A DNA stretch of 39,568 nt from an uncultured bacterium (GTDB taxonomy: Bacteria; Patescibacteriota; Minisyncoccia; Phycocordibacterales; UBA2100), in the NCBI GenBank assembly GCA_903824595.1, contig CAIJXH010000016.1, forward strand, positions 1 to 39,568. Direction: 5' to 3'. Position numbers and translations under genes: made by a program. Shown piece by piece: positions 33,105-39,568 of the stretch. Each line of letters starts with the position of its first letter. Position 1 is the stretch's first letter. The notes beneath the pieces are model-generated. The model did no database searches. It worked only from the letters and a program-made list of their open reading frames with translations, and was not told the origin of the DNA.

Positions 33105-33159
33105 TGTGGCTTGGAGACGAAGGCGATTTATATAAGTCCACGTTAATATTTTTGAGACT

Positions 33160-36100
33160 ATGTCTACAACGACCCAGAAGTCGCCTGTGTCAGCGGAGGT
33201 GAGTGATAAAAATAGCGAGAACAGGTGTGTGTTTGATGCGTTTACGAGGAAATATGCACTGTCGAAGACGTTGCGGTTTGAATTGGTGCCGCAAGGAAAG
33301 ACCGCAGAAAATCTTGAGAATGTATTTGAAGAGGATAAAAAGATTGAGGCAAACTATCAGAAAGCAAAAGTGCGTTTTGATGAATTGCATAGAGTGTTTG
33401 TGCGCGAAGCACTTGCGCCGAATCGTGTGTGCACATTGGATTTGTCTGATTTTACCCGCGCGTATGAAGCAATACTCGGCGTTCCCAAGAAGCTTCAATC
33501 GGCGGAACAGAAAGACGCATATGCCAAAGCGCGGAAAAAGTTGATGGTAGAAATCGTGAAATTGTTTGATGCGACTGGTGATGAGTGGAAGAAAAAGTAT
33601 GAACAAATAGAATCGACCGGACGCAACGGGAAGCAGAAAAAGATAAAATTCTCCTCCTCAGGCTACGAAATACTGACCGATGAGGCCGTATTGAATATTC
33701 TAATTGACAGATTTCCGGAGGATGCAGACGTATTTTCGACCTTCTTCGGCTTCTTCACATATTTCACCAGATTCAATGCGACTCGCGAAAATTTCTACAA
33801 GAGTGATGGCACGAGCACGGCTGTAGCTACGCGTGCCGTTGAAAATCTTGAGAAGTTCTTGCGCAACAAGCACATTGTCGAGTCTGAATACGGGAAGAAA
33901 CGAGATCAGATAGGGCTTACGGACAATGAAATCGCCGGATTGACCAACGTTGAAAAATACAAAACACTTTTCCTACAAAACGGTATTGATGCGTACAATG
34001 CGATTTTGGGAGGAAGTACAGAGCTTGAGCACAGCGTCAATAAGAAGATAAACGAGTATCGCCAGAAGACAGGAGAAAAGATCAGTTTCTTGGCAAAATT
34101 GCACAATCAGATTTTGAGCGAAAAAGAAGCGCGAGAAATGCTTGTTGTCGAAAGCGACGCACAACTTCTTGAGAAACTAAAGGATTTTTCGGAGAAAAAT
34201 GTTGCATATTGCGCAGATATGTCGACGTTGATTCGCGATGCGCTCGCGAATCCGATCGAGGGAGGATATGACTGGTCGAAGATATATTTTTCGAGCGGGG
34301 CAATCAACACAATTTCAAGCAAATATTTCACGAATTGGAGCGTGCTCAAGGGTGCGTTGCTTGATGCGATTGGGACAGAAAAAAGTGACGGTAAAGAATT
34401 GCCTGATTTTGTGTCGCTTGCACAGGTGCGGGATGCACTCGACGCGAATGAGGCGAACAGGGCAAAAAAGGCGAGCGCGCTGTTCCGACCCGACAAACTC
34501 ACACATGTTGCTTTTGTGGAGAGTGCAAGTCATTTTGCAAATCTTGTTGCCATCCTATTGAGCGAGCTCAATGCGCGTATTACAGAAAGTGCGGCCGGAT
34601 TGGTGGAGCTTAAGAATGACACATTCTGGACATCTGGTACTCTGTCGCAAAAACGGAAGGACGCGAAGGATGCAGGCACGATTCAAATCAATCGCATAAC
34701 GACATATCTCAACTCCTGTCGCGACGCGCACAGAATGATCAAGTATTTCGCGACAGAAGACCGTCGCGAGTGGGTTGAACCGGAAGACGGATACGATCCG
34801 AAGTTCTACGACTCGTATCGAGAGAAATACGAAAAGGATATTTTCTTTCCGCTTTACAACGCGGCTCGCAATTTCCTTACGCAGAAACCGTCCGATGAGA
34901 ACAAGGTAAAACTCAATTTCGAGTGTGGACAACTGCTCTCGGGTTGGGACCAAAATATGGAGTCAAAAAAATTAGCCGCTATCCTTCGCAGGGACGATGC
35001 ATACTATTTGGTAATAATGCGCAAGAAATTCAATTTTGCGCTTGACGAGAAGAAACATCCGGAAGCGTATAAACCGGGCACTAACACGTATTCGAAAATG
35101 GTGTACAAGGTGATTGCAAATCCGATGCGAGATATACCACATACCGCATGGGGTAATAAAAACAAAGTAAAGTTTGGCTGGACACCTGAGATTCAGGCAA
35201 TCAAAGATGAATACGCCGCATTTCAGGAATCCAAAAAAGAAGATTGGAAGATGCAGTTCGACAAGGACAAGACTGCGAAGCTGATTGCGTACTATCAGAA
35301 TTGTCTCGTAAAGGGCGGGTATCAAAAGACCTTCGATCTGGTGTGGAAAAAGCCCGAAGAATATGCCGGCATCGGAGAATTCAATGATCATATCGCGCAG
35401 CAGAATTACAAAGTGAAGTTTGTACTAGTGGACGCGGACTACATCGATGAGCGAGTCGAAAAAGGCGAAATGTATCTGTTCAAGATAAAGAGCAAAGATT
35501 TTGCCGCCGGAGCAAAGGGTGCAAAAAATATACACTCGCACTATTTCCTACAACTTTTTGACGACGCAAATCTGGCACAGACACCGACTGTGATTCAGCT
35601 CGCTGGGAATGCGGAAATATTCTATCGCGAAGCATCAATAGAGCCGGAAGAAGAAGACCGCAAATTTCCGCGAAAAATCACCAGGTTCAAACGCTTTACG
35701 GAGAATAAAGTCTTTTTCCATGTGCCGATCAAAATTAATGCGGGAACAGACCCGATTCGCAGTCAGTACCAGTTCAACAAGATGCTCAATACCCAGATCA
35801 TTGCAAAGCGAGCGAAAGATCTCTGTGTCATTGGCATCGACCGTGGAGAGAAACATCTTGCGTACTATTCGGTCGTCAATCAGGAAGGCAAGATTATAGA
35901 GGAGGGAAGCTTGAATGTCATTAACGGGATTGACTATCACAAGCTGTTGGATGATAAGGAAAAGGAGCGCACTGCCAATCGACAGTCATGGCTTCCTGTG
36001 CGTCAGATTAAGGATCTCAAGCGTGGGTACATATCGCACGCGGTGAAGAAAATCTGCGATCTCGCTATCAAGCACAACGCCATTATTGTGCTGGAAGACT

Positions 36101-37032
36101 TGAATATGCGATTCAAGCAAGTGCGCAGTGGTATCGAAAAAAGTGTGTATCAGCAGCTCGAAAAGCAACTCGTCGATAAGCTCGGCCACATGGTGTTCAA
36201 AGACAGAGAGTGTCTTGTGGCGGGTGGCGTCTTGAACGGATACCAGCTGGCCGCACCTTTCGAATCGTTCAAAGATATGGGTCACCAAACGGGAATTGTC
36301 TTTTACACAGAGGCTGCGTACACATCCACGACCGATCCGGTTACCGGATTCCGGAAGAATGTGTACATCAGTAGTGCGGCATCTGTGAAAGAGCTGGAGA
36401 ACGCCATCATAACATTCAATGCGATAGGGTGGGATAAGGAGAAACAGAGTTATTTCTTCGTCTACAATCCGGCAAAATTCACCGCCAAGAAGAAGGTTGC
36501 GAACAAACAGGCATCAAAAACGTGGACGGTATATGCGGATGTGCCACGCATACGGCGTGAGCGAGACGAACACGGCGTGTGGGGTGCTCGAAACGTGAAT
36601 CCGAATGACATGCTCACGCACGTCTTTGAGTCGTGGAAATTCGCGGATATTCGAGCGTCGGACATGAAGAAGGAAATCGAAAGCAAATTAGAGAGTGGTG
36701 CGTTGCGAACCCACGAGACGATCGATGGGCGAGAGAGAAGTTTTGTGCAGGCATTGATATATGCGTTCAATATCATTCTCGACATCCGCAATTCATCGGA
36801 CGAGACTGACTTCATCGCGTCGCCTGTTGAGCCATTCTTCACGACGACAAACGCGCCGAAACCAAATCCGTGTGGCATTAATCTCGCCAATGGGGATTCG
36901 CTCGGAGCATACAACATTGCACGCAAGGGAATTATGACCATAAAGCGCGTTGCAGAAAATCCTGAGAAGCCTGATCTGTATATCAGCAAAGAGCAGTGGG
37001 ATGAGTGGGCGACTGGACATGGATCAATCTGA
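33160..37032 (+). CDS. cas12a: CRISPR-associated endonuclease Cas12a (Cpf1), type V-A
   Basis: A 1290-residue RNA-guided DNA nuclease. A polar N-terminal tail of about 24 residues precedes the family start FDAFTRKYALSKTLRFEL. The REC lobe runs to about 560. WED/PI regions follow, with KRFTENKVFFHVPIK. The RuvC catalytic residues are Asp894 (IGIDRGEKHL), Glu979 (VLEDLNMRF) and Asp1246 (NGDSLGAYNIARKG). The Nuc-domain Arg1210 (LDIRNSS) matches the LbCas12a LQMRNS position. The bridge-helix Trp is in NRQSWLPV. From memory the C-terminal half resembles the Parcubacteria GW2011 Cas12a (Pb). GTG 33229 is an alternative start without the tail. A TATTTT box seven bases before the ATG suggests a leaderless mRNA. 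The PAM is expected to be T-rich, as in the family. Confidence 0.98.
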   Translation: MSTTTQKSPVSAEVSDKNSENRCVFDAFTRKYALSKTLRFELVPQGKTAENLENVFEEDKKIEANYQKAKVRFDELHRVFVREALAPNRVCTLDLSDFTRAYEAILGVPKKLQSAEQKDAYAKARKKLMVEIVKLFDATGDEWKKKYEQIESTGRNGKQKKIKFSSSGYEILTDEAVLNILIDRFPEDADVFSTFFGFFTYFTRFNATRENFYKSDGTSTAVATRAVENLEKFLRNKHIVESEYGKKRDQIGLTDNEIAGLTNVEKYKTLFLQNGIDAYNAILGGSTELEHSVNKKINEYRQKTGEKISFLAKLHNQILSEKEAREMLVVESDAQLLEKLKDFSEKNVAYCADMSTLIRDALANPIEGGYDWSKIYFSSGAINTISSKYFTNWSVLKGALLDAIGTEKSDGKELPDFVSLAQVRDALDANEANRAKKASALFRPDKLTHVAFVESASHFANLVAILLSELNARITESAAGLVELKNDTFWTSGTLSQKRKDAKDAGTIQINRITTYLNSCRDAHRMIKYFATEDRREWVEPEDGYDPKFYDSYREKYEKDIFFPLYNAARNFLTQKPSDENKVKLNFECGQLLSGWDQNMESKKLAAILRRDDAYYLVIMRKKFNFALDEKKHPEAYKPGTNTYSKMVYKVIANPMRDIPHTAWGNKNKVKFGWTPEIQAIKDEYAAFQESKKEDWKMQFDKDKTAKLIAYYQNCLVKGGYQKTFDLVWKKPEEYAGIGEFNDHIAQQNYKVKFVLVDADYIDERVEKGEMYLFKIKSKDFAAGAKGAKNIHSHYFLQLFDDANLAQTPTVIQLAGNAEIFYREASIEPEEEDRKFPRKITRFKRFTENKVFFHVPIKINAGTDPIRSQYQFNKMLNTQIIAKRAKDLCVIGIDRGEKHLAYYSVVNQEGKIIEEGSLNVINGIDYHKLLDDKEKERTANRQSWLPVRQIKDLKRGYISHAVKKICDLAIKHNAIIVLEDLNMRFKQVRSGIEKSVYQQLEKQLVDKLGHMVFKDRECLVAGGVLNGYQLAAPFESFKDMGHQTGIVFYTEAAYTSTTDPVTGFRKNVYISSAASVKELENAIITFNAIGWDKEKQSYFFVYNPAKFTAKKKVANKQASKTWTVYADVPRIRRERDEHGVWGARNVNPNDMLTHVFESWKFADIRASDMKKEIESKLESGALRTHETIDGRERSFVQALIYAFNIILDIRNSSDETDFIASPVEPFFTTTNAPKPNPCGINLANGDSLGAYNIARKGIMTIKRVAENPEKPDLYISKEQWDEWATGHGSI

Positions 37033-37075
37033 TCCAGGAAAAGAAGTACGTTGCATCGAGCTGCCAGAAAATTCA

Positions 37076-37098
37076 GTTATTTCCATCTTGGAAATAAC
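37076..37098 (+). other. Hairpin at the 3' end of cas12a
   Basis: GTTATTTCCA (37076-37085), TCT, then the exact complement (37089-37098). This is a 10-bp perfect stem about 45 bases after the cas12a stop. There is no T-run after it. It may mark the end of the cas12a transcript, or lie inside a doubtful 40-codon ORF (37019-37141). Confidence 0.55.
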
Positions 37099-37153
37099 CG
37101 GAACAGGAGAATATACAAAAAAGCTTGGCGAGAAAAAGTGAAATGCCACAAGC

Positions 37154-37182
37154 TTGACACAAAGTAAATAAGGTGGTATAAA
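37154..37182 (+). promoter_or_regulatory. Consensus promoter of the cas4-cas1-cas2 operon
   Basis: TTGACA (37154-37159), exactly 17 bases, TATAAA (37177-37182). It is the best sigma-70 match in the window. The predicted start (about 37189) falls inside a 30-bp perfect palindrome (37181-37210). The cas4 ATG at 37221 lies about 32 bases downstream. Confidence 0.8.
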
Positions 37183-37210
37183 AGTGGCGTCCGAGCTCGG
37201 ACGCCACTTT
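37181..37210. promoter_or_regulatory. 30-bp perfect palindrome at the cas4 promoter (operator or terminator)
   Basis: AAAGTGGCGTCCGAG (37181-37195) and its complement (37196-37210) form 15 bp of uninterrupted dyad symmetry. It begins on the last bases of the -10 box. On DNA it would suit a dimeric repressor. For RNA coming from cas12a it would form a hairpin ending in TTT, and for RNA starting at 37189 it leaves a 14-base palindrome at the 5' end. Confidence 0.65.
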
Positions 37211-37220
37211 GTGTGTAGTT

Positions 37221-37760
37221 ATGGAACCGTACATAAAAATCTCGAATATCAACGATTTTTTGTATTGCCCGGTATCCATTTACCTGCACAATTTGTATGA
37301 AGGATTTAGCACAAAAACATATCACGATACCCCGCAAATCGTCGGGAGAGCCAATCACGAGTGCCTCGACAACGACACCTATTCTAGTGCGCGCAAATTT
37401 ATCGGGGGAATGGAAGTCTACTCCGAACGGCTTGGTGTGGCGGGTCGGATTGATCTATACGATTCCGAAAAAAAGCATCTCGTCGAGCGAAAAACGCGTA
37501 TCAAAGAAATTCGAGACGGGTACCGATATCAACTCTTCGCTCAATACTACTGCATGATCGAAATGGGATACCCGATTGAAGGATTGTTTCTCCACTCTCT
37601 CGAAAACAACAAGCGCTATGAAATACCGATTCCAAGCATTGCAGAAAAAGAGAAATTCGAAAAACTACTCAACGATATGAGGAATTTTGATATTGCGAAA
37701 GTACATGGTCATGAGTGCTCACGATGCAAAGAGAGTATTTATGGTCCTCTAGCTTGGTAA
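37221..37760 (+). CDS. cas4: CRISPR-associated exonuclease Cas4 (type V-A)
   Basis: A 179-residue PD-(D/E)XK protein that helps Cas1-Cas2 choose and trim prespacers by PAM. Cys16 (FLYCPVSIYL) is the N-terminal cluster Cys. A GRANHE segment at 42-47 is in the place of the family His. VAGRIDLYDSEKKHLVERKTR holds the Asp and E-x-K active site, and RYQLFAQYYCM the Q-x-x-x-Y motif. The C-terminal end is C166-S-R-C169-KESIYGPLAW: only two Cys, where most Cas4 proteins have three. The start at 37221 is preferred over one four codons upstream inside the palindrome's flank. cas1 starts three bases after the stop. Confidence 0.93.
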   Translation: MEPYIKISNINDFLYCPVSIYLHNLYEGFSTKTYHDTPQIVGRANHECLDNDTYSSARKFIGGMEVYSERLGVAGRIDLYDSEKKHLVERKTRIKEIRDGYRYQLFAQYYCMIEMGYPIEGLFLHSLENNKRYEIPIPSIAEKEKFEKLLNDMRNFDIAKVHGHECSRCKESIYGPLAW

Positions 37761-37763
37761 AAG

Positions 37764-38726
37764 ATGCTTATGATCTCACTGCCTGATTTCAAGGAAAAAC
37801 AATTATTGTTCATCCGTGCAGAACGTGGTGTGTTCAACAAAATCAAATTTCAGAACGACAATCTTGTATTTCTCAAGGACGACAAAGTGATAAACAGGGC
37901 ATCGTGCCACAAAGTGTTCGGTGCGTTCGTCATAGGTGACATCACTATTACGAGCGGTCTCATGCGCGATGGGGTAAAACATGGCGTTTCTTTCTTCTTT
38001 CTTAAAGATAATCTGGAGACGTATGCCAGTATCGGAGCGACGGCAGAAGGACATTTTCTCTTGCGCGGTCGTCAGTACGCGTGGAATGAAGAAACGGAAA
38101 TGACAATGGCACGACATCTGATAGCAAACAAAGTAACCAACCAATGCAATCTTTTGAAAGAACGCAAGAAAACCGATGGTCTCTGTGTCGATCTCGACAC
38201 GACTCTTCTTGCTATTCAGGAGGCAGGCACAAGCGAGACGCTACTCGGTCTTGAAGGCAATGCTTCGCGTCGCTTTTTTGAAGAGTATTATTCCGACATT
38301 GGATGGGTGCGCAGAGCTCCGCGTACTAAGGGCGATATTCACAATATCCTTCTCGATATCGGATACTCGATGTTATTCAATTGCGTCGATGCGCTTTTGC
38401 GACTCCATGGATTCGATACCTACAAGGGGTTTCATCACAAACTCTTTTTTCAAAGAAAATCACTCGCATGCGACATCATGGAGCCTTTTCGGTGTGTCAT
38501 TGACAGGCAGTTCCTCAAATCATGGAACTTGAAACAAATAGATCCGAGTGATTTTACGCGAGAGAAAGGACGTTACGTACTTTCATATGAGCATAGTCGC
38601 AAGTATGCGGAACTGTTTATGCAGACGATCATGGACAACAAGGAGGATTTGTACAATTATGTGCACGGTTTCTATCGATATGTTATGAACGAAGGATCTA
38701 CTGATTTTCCGCTATTCAAGATGTAA
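37764..38726 (+). CDS. cas1: CRISPR-associated integrase Cas1
   Basis: A 320-residue metal-dependent integrase that inserts spacers with Cas2. Active-site residues: Glu164 (LLGLEGNASRRFF), His225 (YKGFHHKLFFQRKS) and Asp237/Glu240 (SLACDIMEPFR), in the pattern of the family. An N-terminal beta domain (about residues 1-85) and a helical catalytic domain are visible. An in-frame ATG at 37770 is a near alternative start. It lies three bases after cas4 and nine before cas2, so all three are translated from one operon under the promoter at 37154. Confidence 0.97.
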   Translation: MLMISLPDFKEKQLLFIRAERGVFNKIKFQNDNLVFLKDDKVINRASCHKVFGAFVIGDITITSGLMRDGVKHGVSFFFLKDNLETYASIGATAEGHFLLRGRQYAWNEETEMTMARHLIANKVTNQCNLLKERKKTDGLCVDLDTTLLAIQEAGTSETLLGLEGNASRRFFEEYYSDIGWVRRAPRTKGDIHNILLDIGYSMLFNCVDALLRLHGFDTYKGFHHKLFFQRKSLACDIMEPFRCVIDRQFLKSWNLKQIDPSDFTREKGRYVLSYEHSRKYAELFMQTIMDNKEDLYNYVHGFYRYVMNEGSTDFPLFKM

Positions 38727-38735
38727 AACAATTTT

Positions 38736-39017
38736 ATGTTGATCACCTCGTACGATTTTTCAAATGATAAGGTGCGAACAAAATTTGCCAAATTCCTCAC
38801 AAAATATGGTCGCAAATTACAGTATTCGGTCTACGAGATTCGCAACAGTAATCGCTTCTTGCGTAATATTCAAAAGGAAGTAGAATTGAAATATAAGAAG
38901 CAATTTACAGGTGCAGACAGCATCGTAATCGTGCCTCTTTGTGAGCATTGCCGTAAGAACGTCATTCGCTATGGCTATGCGGAAAACGACGAGAAAGAAG
39001 TGGTCGTTTTCGAGTAA
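38736..39017 (+). CDS. cas2: CRISPR-associated protein Cas2
   Basis: A 93-residue ferredoxin-fold protein that bridges two Cas1 dimers in the integrase complex. It begins MLITSYDFSNDKVRTKFAKFLTKYGRKLQYSVYEI in short parts: the conserved Asp7 after the first strand and the K-x-L-x-x-Y-G-x-x-x-Q-x-S-V-x-E pattern are both present. A CEHCRKN segment (about residue 69) is not common to all Cas2. The length is normal. It is the last gene before the leader. Confidence 0.97.
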   Translation: MLITSYDFSNDKVRTKFAKFLTKYGRKLQYSVYEIRNSNRFLRNIQKEVELKYKKQFTGADSIVIVPLCEHCRKNVIRYGYAENDEKEVVVFE

Positions 39018-39215
39018 ATCTGTCCTTTGAAAATTTCATAACAACAAGAGTGGAAGTTGTATTGTAACGATGCGATGGAAGCTTGCGGGGATGGGCGTAA
39101 AAACCCAAGTCTTTATTTTTTTATGAAGTCTTACAATGGCTTCGTTGAGCCACATTGGTCATGAGTACTTTTTCGTCTCATTTGTATCCAATGGCTCAAC
39201 AAAGCCATCCCCGCG
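39018..39215 (+). promoter_or_regulatory. CRISPR leader
   Basis: 198 bases between the cas2 stop and the first repeat, with no gene. It contains a T-rich tract (39111-39122) and a large interrupted inverted repeat that ends one base before the first repeat. In type V-A, new spacers enter at the leader end, so this should be the integration side and the array promoter. No clear -35/-10 pair could be fixed. Confidence 0.75.
39085..39214. repeat. Interrupted inverted repeat in the CRISPR leader
   Basis: Right arm 39188-39214 (CCAATGGCTCAACAAAGCC... ending CCCCGC). The left arm is split: GCGGGGATGG (39085-39094) and CTTCGTTGAGCCACATTGG (39140-39158). Without the 45 bases between them, the left arm is the complement of the right arm except for one substitution and one 2-base insertion. 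The 45-base insert ends in ATGG, the same four bases that precede it. An inner ATGAG/CTCAT (39161-39165, 39177-39181) extends the stem. Confidence 0.7.
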
Positions 39216-39568
39216 GCCAAATCGTTATAGAGAATTTCTACTGTTGTAGATATATTCTGTCGCAAATAACAGACACAAGCCAAATCGTTATAGAGAATTT
39301 CTACTGTTGTAGATTGTGACAATGGGTAAGTTGGACACGTGCCAAATCGTTATAGAGAATTTCTACTGTTGTAGATATGTGGTAATTAGCTGTATCATAT
39401 TCGCCAAATCGTTATAGAGAATTTCTACTGTTGTAGATATTGTACGTACGACACCGCGCCATTTGCCAAATCGTTATAGAGAATTTCTACTGTTGTAGAT
39501 GGCGGCGGTGAGTCGGCTTTCATTGGCGCCAAATCGTTATAGAGAATTTCTACTGTTGTAGATGTGTC
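39216..39568 (+). CRISPR. Type V-A CRISPR array, six repeats visible, truncated by the window end
   Basis: Identical 36-bp repeats at 39216-39251, 39279-39314, 39341-39376, 39403-39438, 39465-39500 and 39528-39563. They begin GCCAAATCGTTATAGAG and end AATTTCTACTGTTGTAGAT. Spacers are 27, 26, 26, 26 and 27 bp, and a sixth starts at 39564. The repeat end folds as TCTAC-TGTT-GTAGA, the Cas12a pseudoknot handle. Handle orientation and cas gene direction agree, so the array is read on the + strand. All repeats are identical, so no degenerate trailer end is reached. No spacer was seen to match other parts of the window by eye. Confidence 0.98.

Noticed and set aside
32959-33159. tRNA or transposon remnant between ftsW and cas12a
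   Set aside because: The 13-bp stem at first looked tRNA-like, but no T-loop or anticodon arm fits, and no transposase fragment is readable.
37033-37220. tracrRNA gene near cas12a
   Set aside because: No anti-repeat to the CRISPR repeat is seen here, and type V-A processes its own crRNA without tracrRNA.
39131-39322. Minus-strand ORF of 63 codons over the leader and first repeats
   Set aside because: It is a translation of the CRISPR repeats themselves (the same peptide recurs with each repeat).
39252-39527. Self-targeting spacers
   Set aside because: None of the five full spacers was found elsewhere in the window by eye; the rest of the genome is not available.
1-39568. TGA recoded as Gly or Trp, as in some CPR lineages
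   Set aside because: TGA acts as the stop of mnmA, mltG, scpA, cas12a and others, and conserved genes have no internal TGA.

Overview
The window reads as chromosomal DNA of a Candidate Phyla Radiation (Patescibacteria, probably Parcubacteria/Paceibacteria) bacterium. The reasons are the small tightly packed genes, an alanyl-tRNA synthetase that ends right after its editing domain, an archaeal-type Asp-tRNA synthetase, an FtsA/PilM-like ATPase next to a large single-pass envelope protein, and -10 boxes placed 6-9 bases before many start codons (leaderless mRNAs). TGA acts as a normal stop. Nearly all genes lie on the + strand. The assignment rests on gene content only; no 16S or phylogeny could be run.

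Layout. 1-3240: small two-helix membrane proteins, a 55-residue ORF paired with a GNAT acetyltransferase, tRNA-Leu(UAG) on the minus strand, and a large membrane protein that may belong to a secretion/pilus apparatus. 3249-7189: mltG, mnmA, an ATP-cone/Mrr-like nuclease fusion, a RecB/Cas4-like nuclease and a small zinc ribbon (minus). 7381-11187: a very large single-chain purL. 11227-12498: an M16 zinc peptidase (minus). 12655-13504: two small membrane proteins. 13622-18141: alaS, an FtsA/PilM-like ATPase and its envelope neighbour. 18168-22165: the translation/RNA polymerase cluster infA-rpmJ-rpsM-rpsK-rpsD-rpoA-rplQ-rplM-rpsI. 22230-24690: grpE-dnaK. 24764-28421: trpS, an archaeal-type aspS and a fold-type-I aminotransferase closed by a strong terminator. 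28494-32958: scpA-scpB, a D-Ala-D-Ala carboxypeptidase-like protein, mraY and ftsW.

33160 to the end is a complete type V-A CRISPR-Cas system: cas12a (1290 aa, all RuvC and Nuc catalytic residues present), cas4, cas1, cas2, a leader, and an array of six visible 36-bp repeats with 26-27 bp spacers that runs off the window. The repeat ends in AATTTCTACTGTTGTAGAT, which as I recall is the crRNA handle of Francisella novicida Cas12a. The array is read in the same direction as the cas genes. The system sits directly behind ftsW, where murG is often found in cell-wall clusters, and looks more AT-rich than the genes before it, which suggests insertion by transfer.

How it works together: Cas4-Cas1-Cas2 would select and integrate spacers at the leader end, and Cas12a would process the array transcript and cut DNA matching a spacer. 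The less explained parts are regulatory: a consensus promoter whose start site falls inside a 30-bp perfect palindrome before cas4, mutually exclusive hairpins before cas12a, and a long interrupted inverted repeat in the leader that ends one base before the first repeat. No transposase or rRNA gene is seen, and no stretch longer than about 300 bases lacks a gene.
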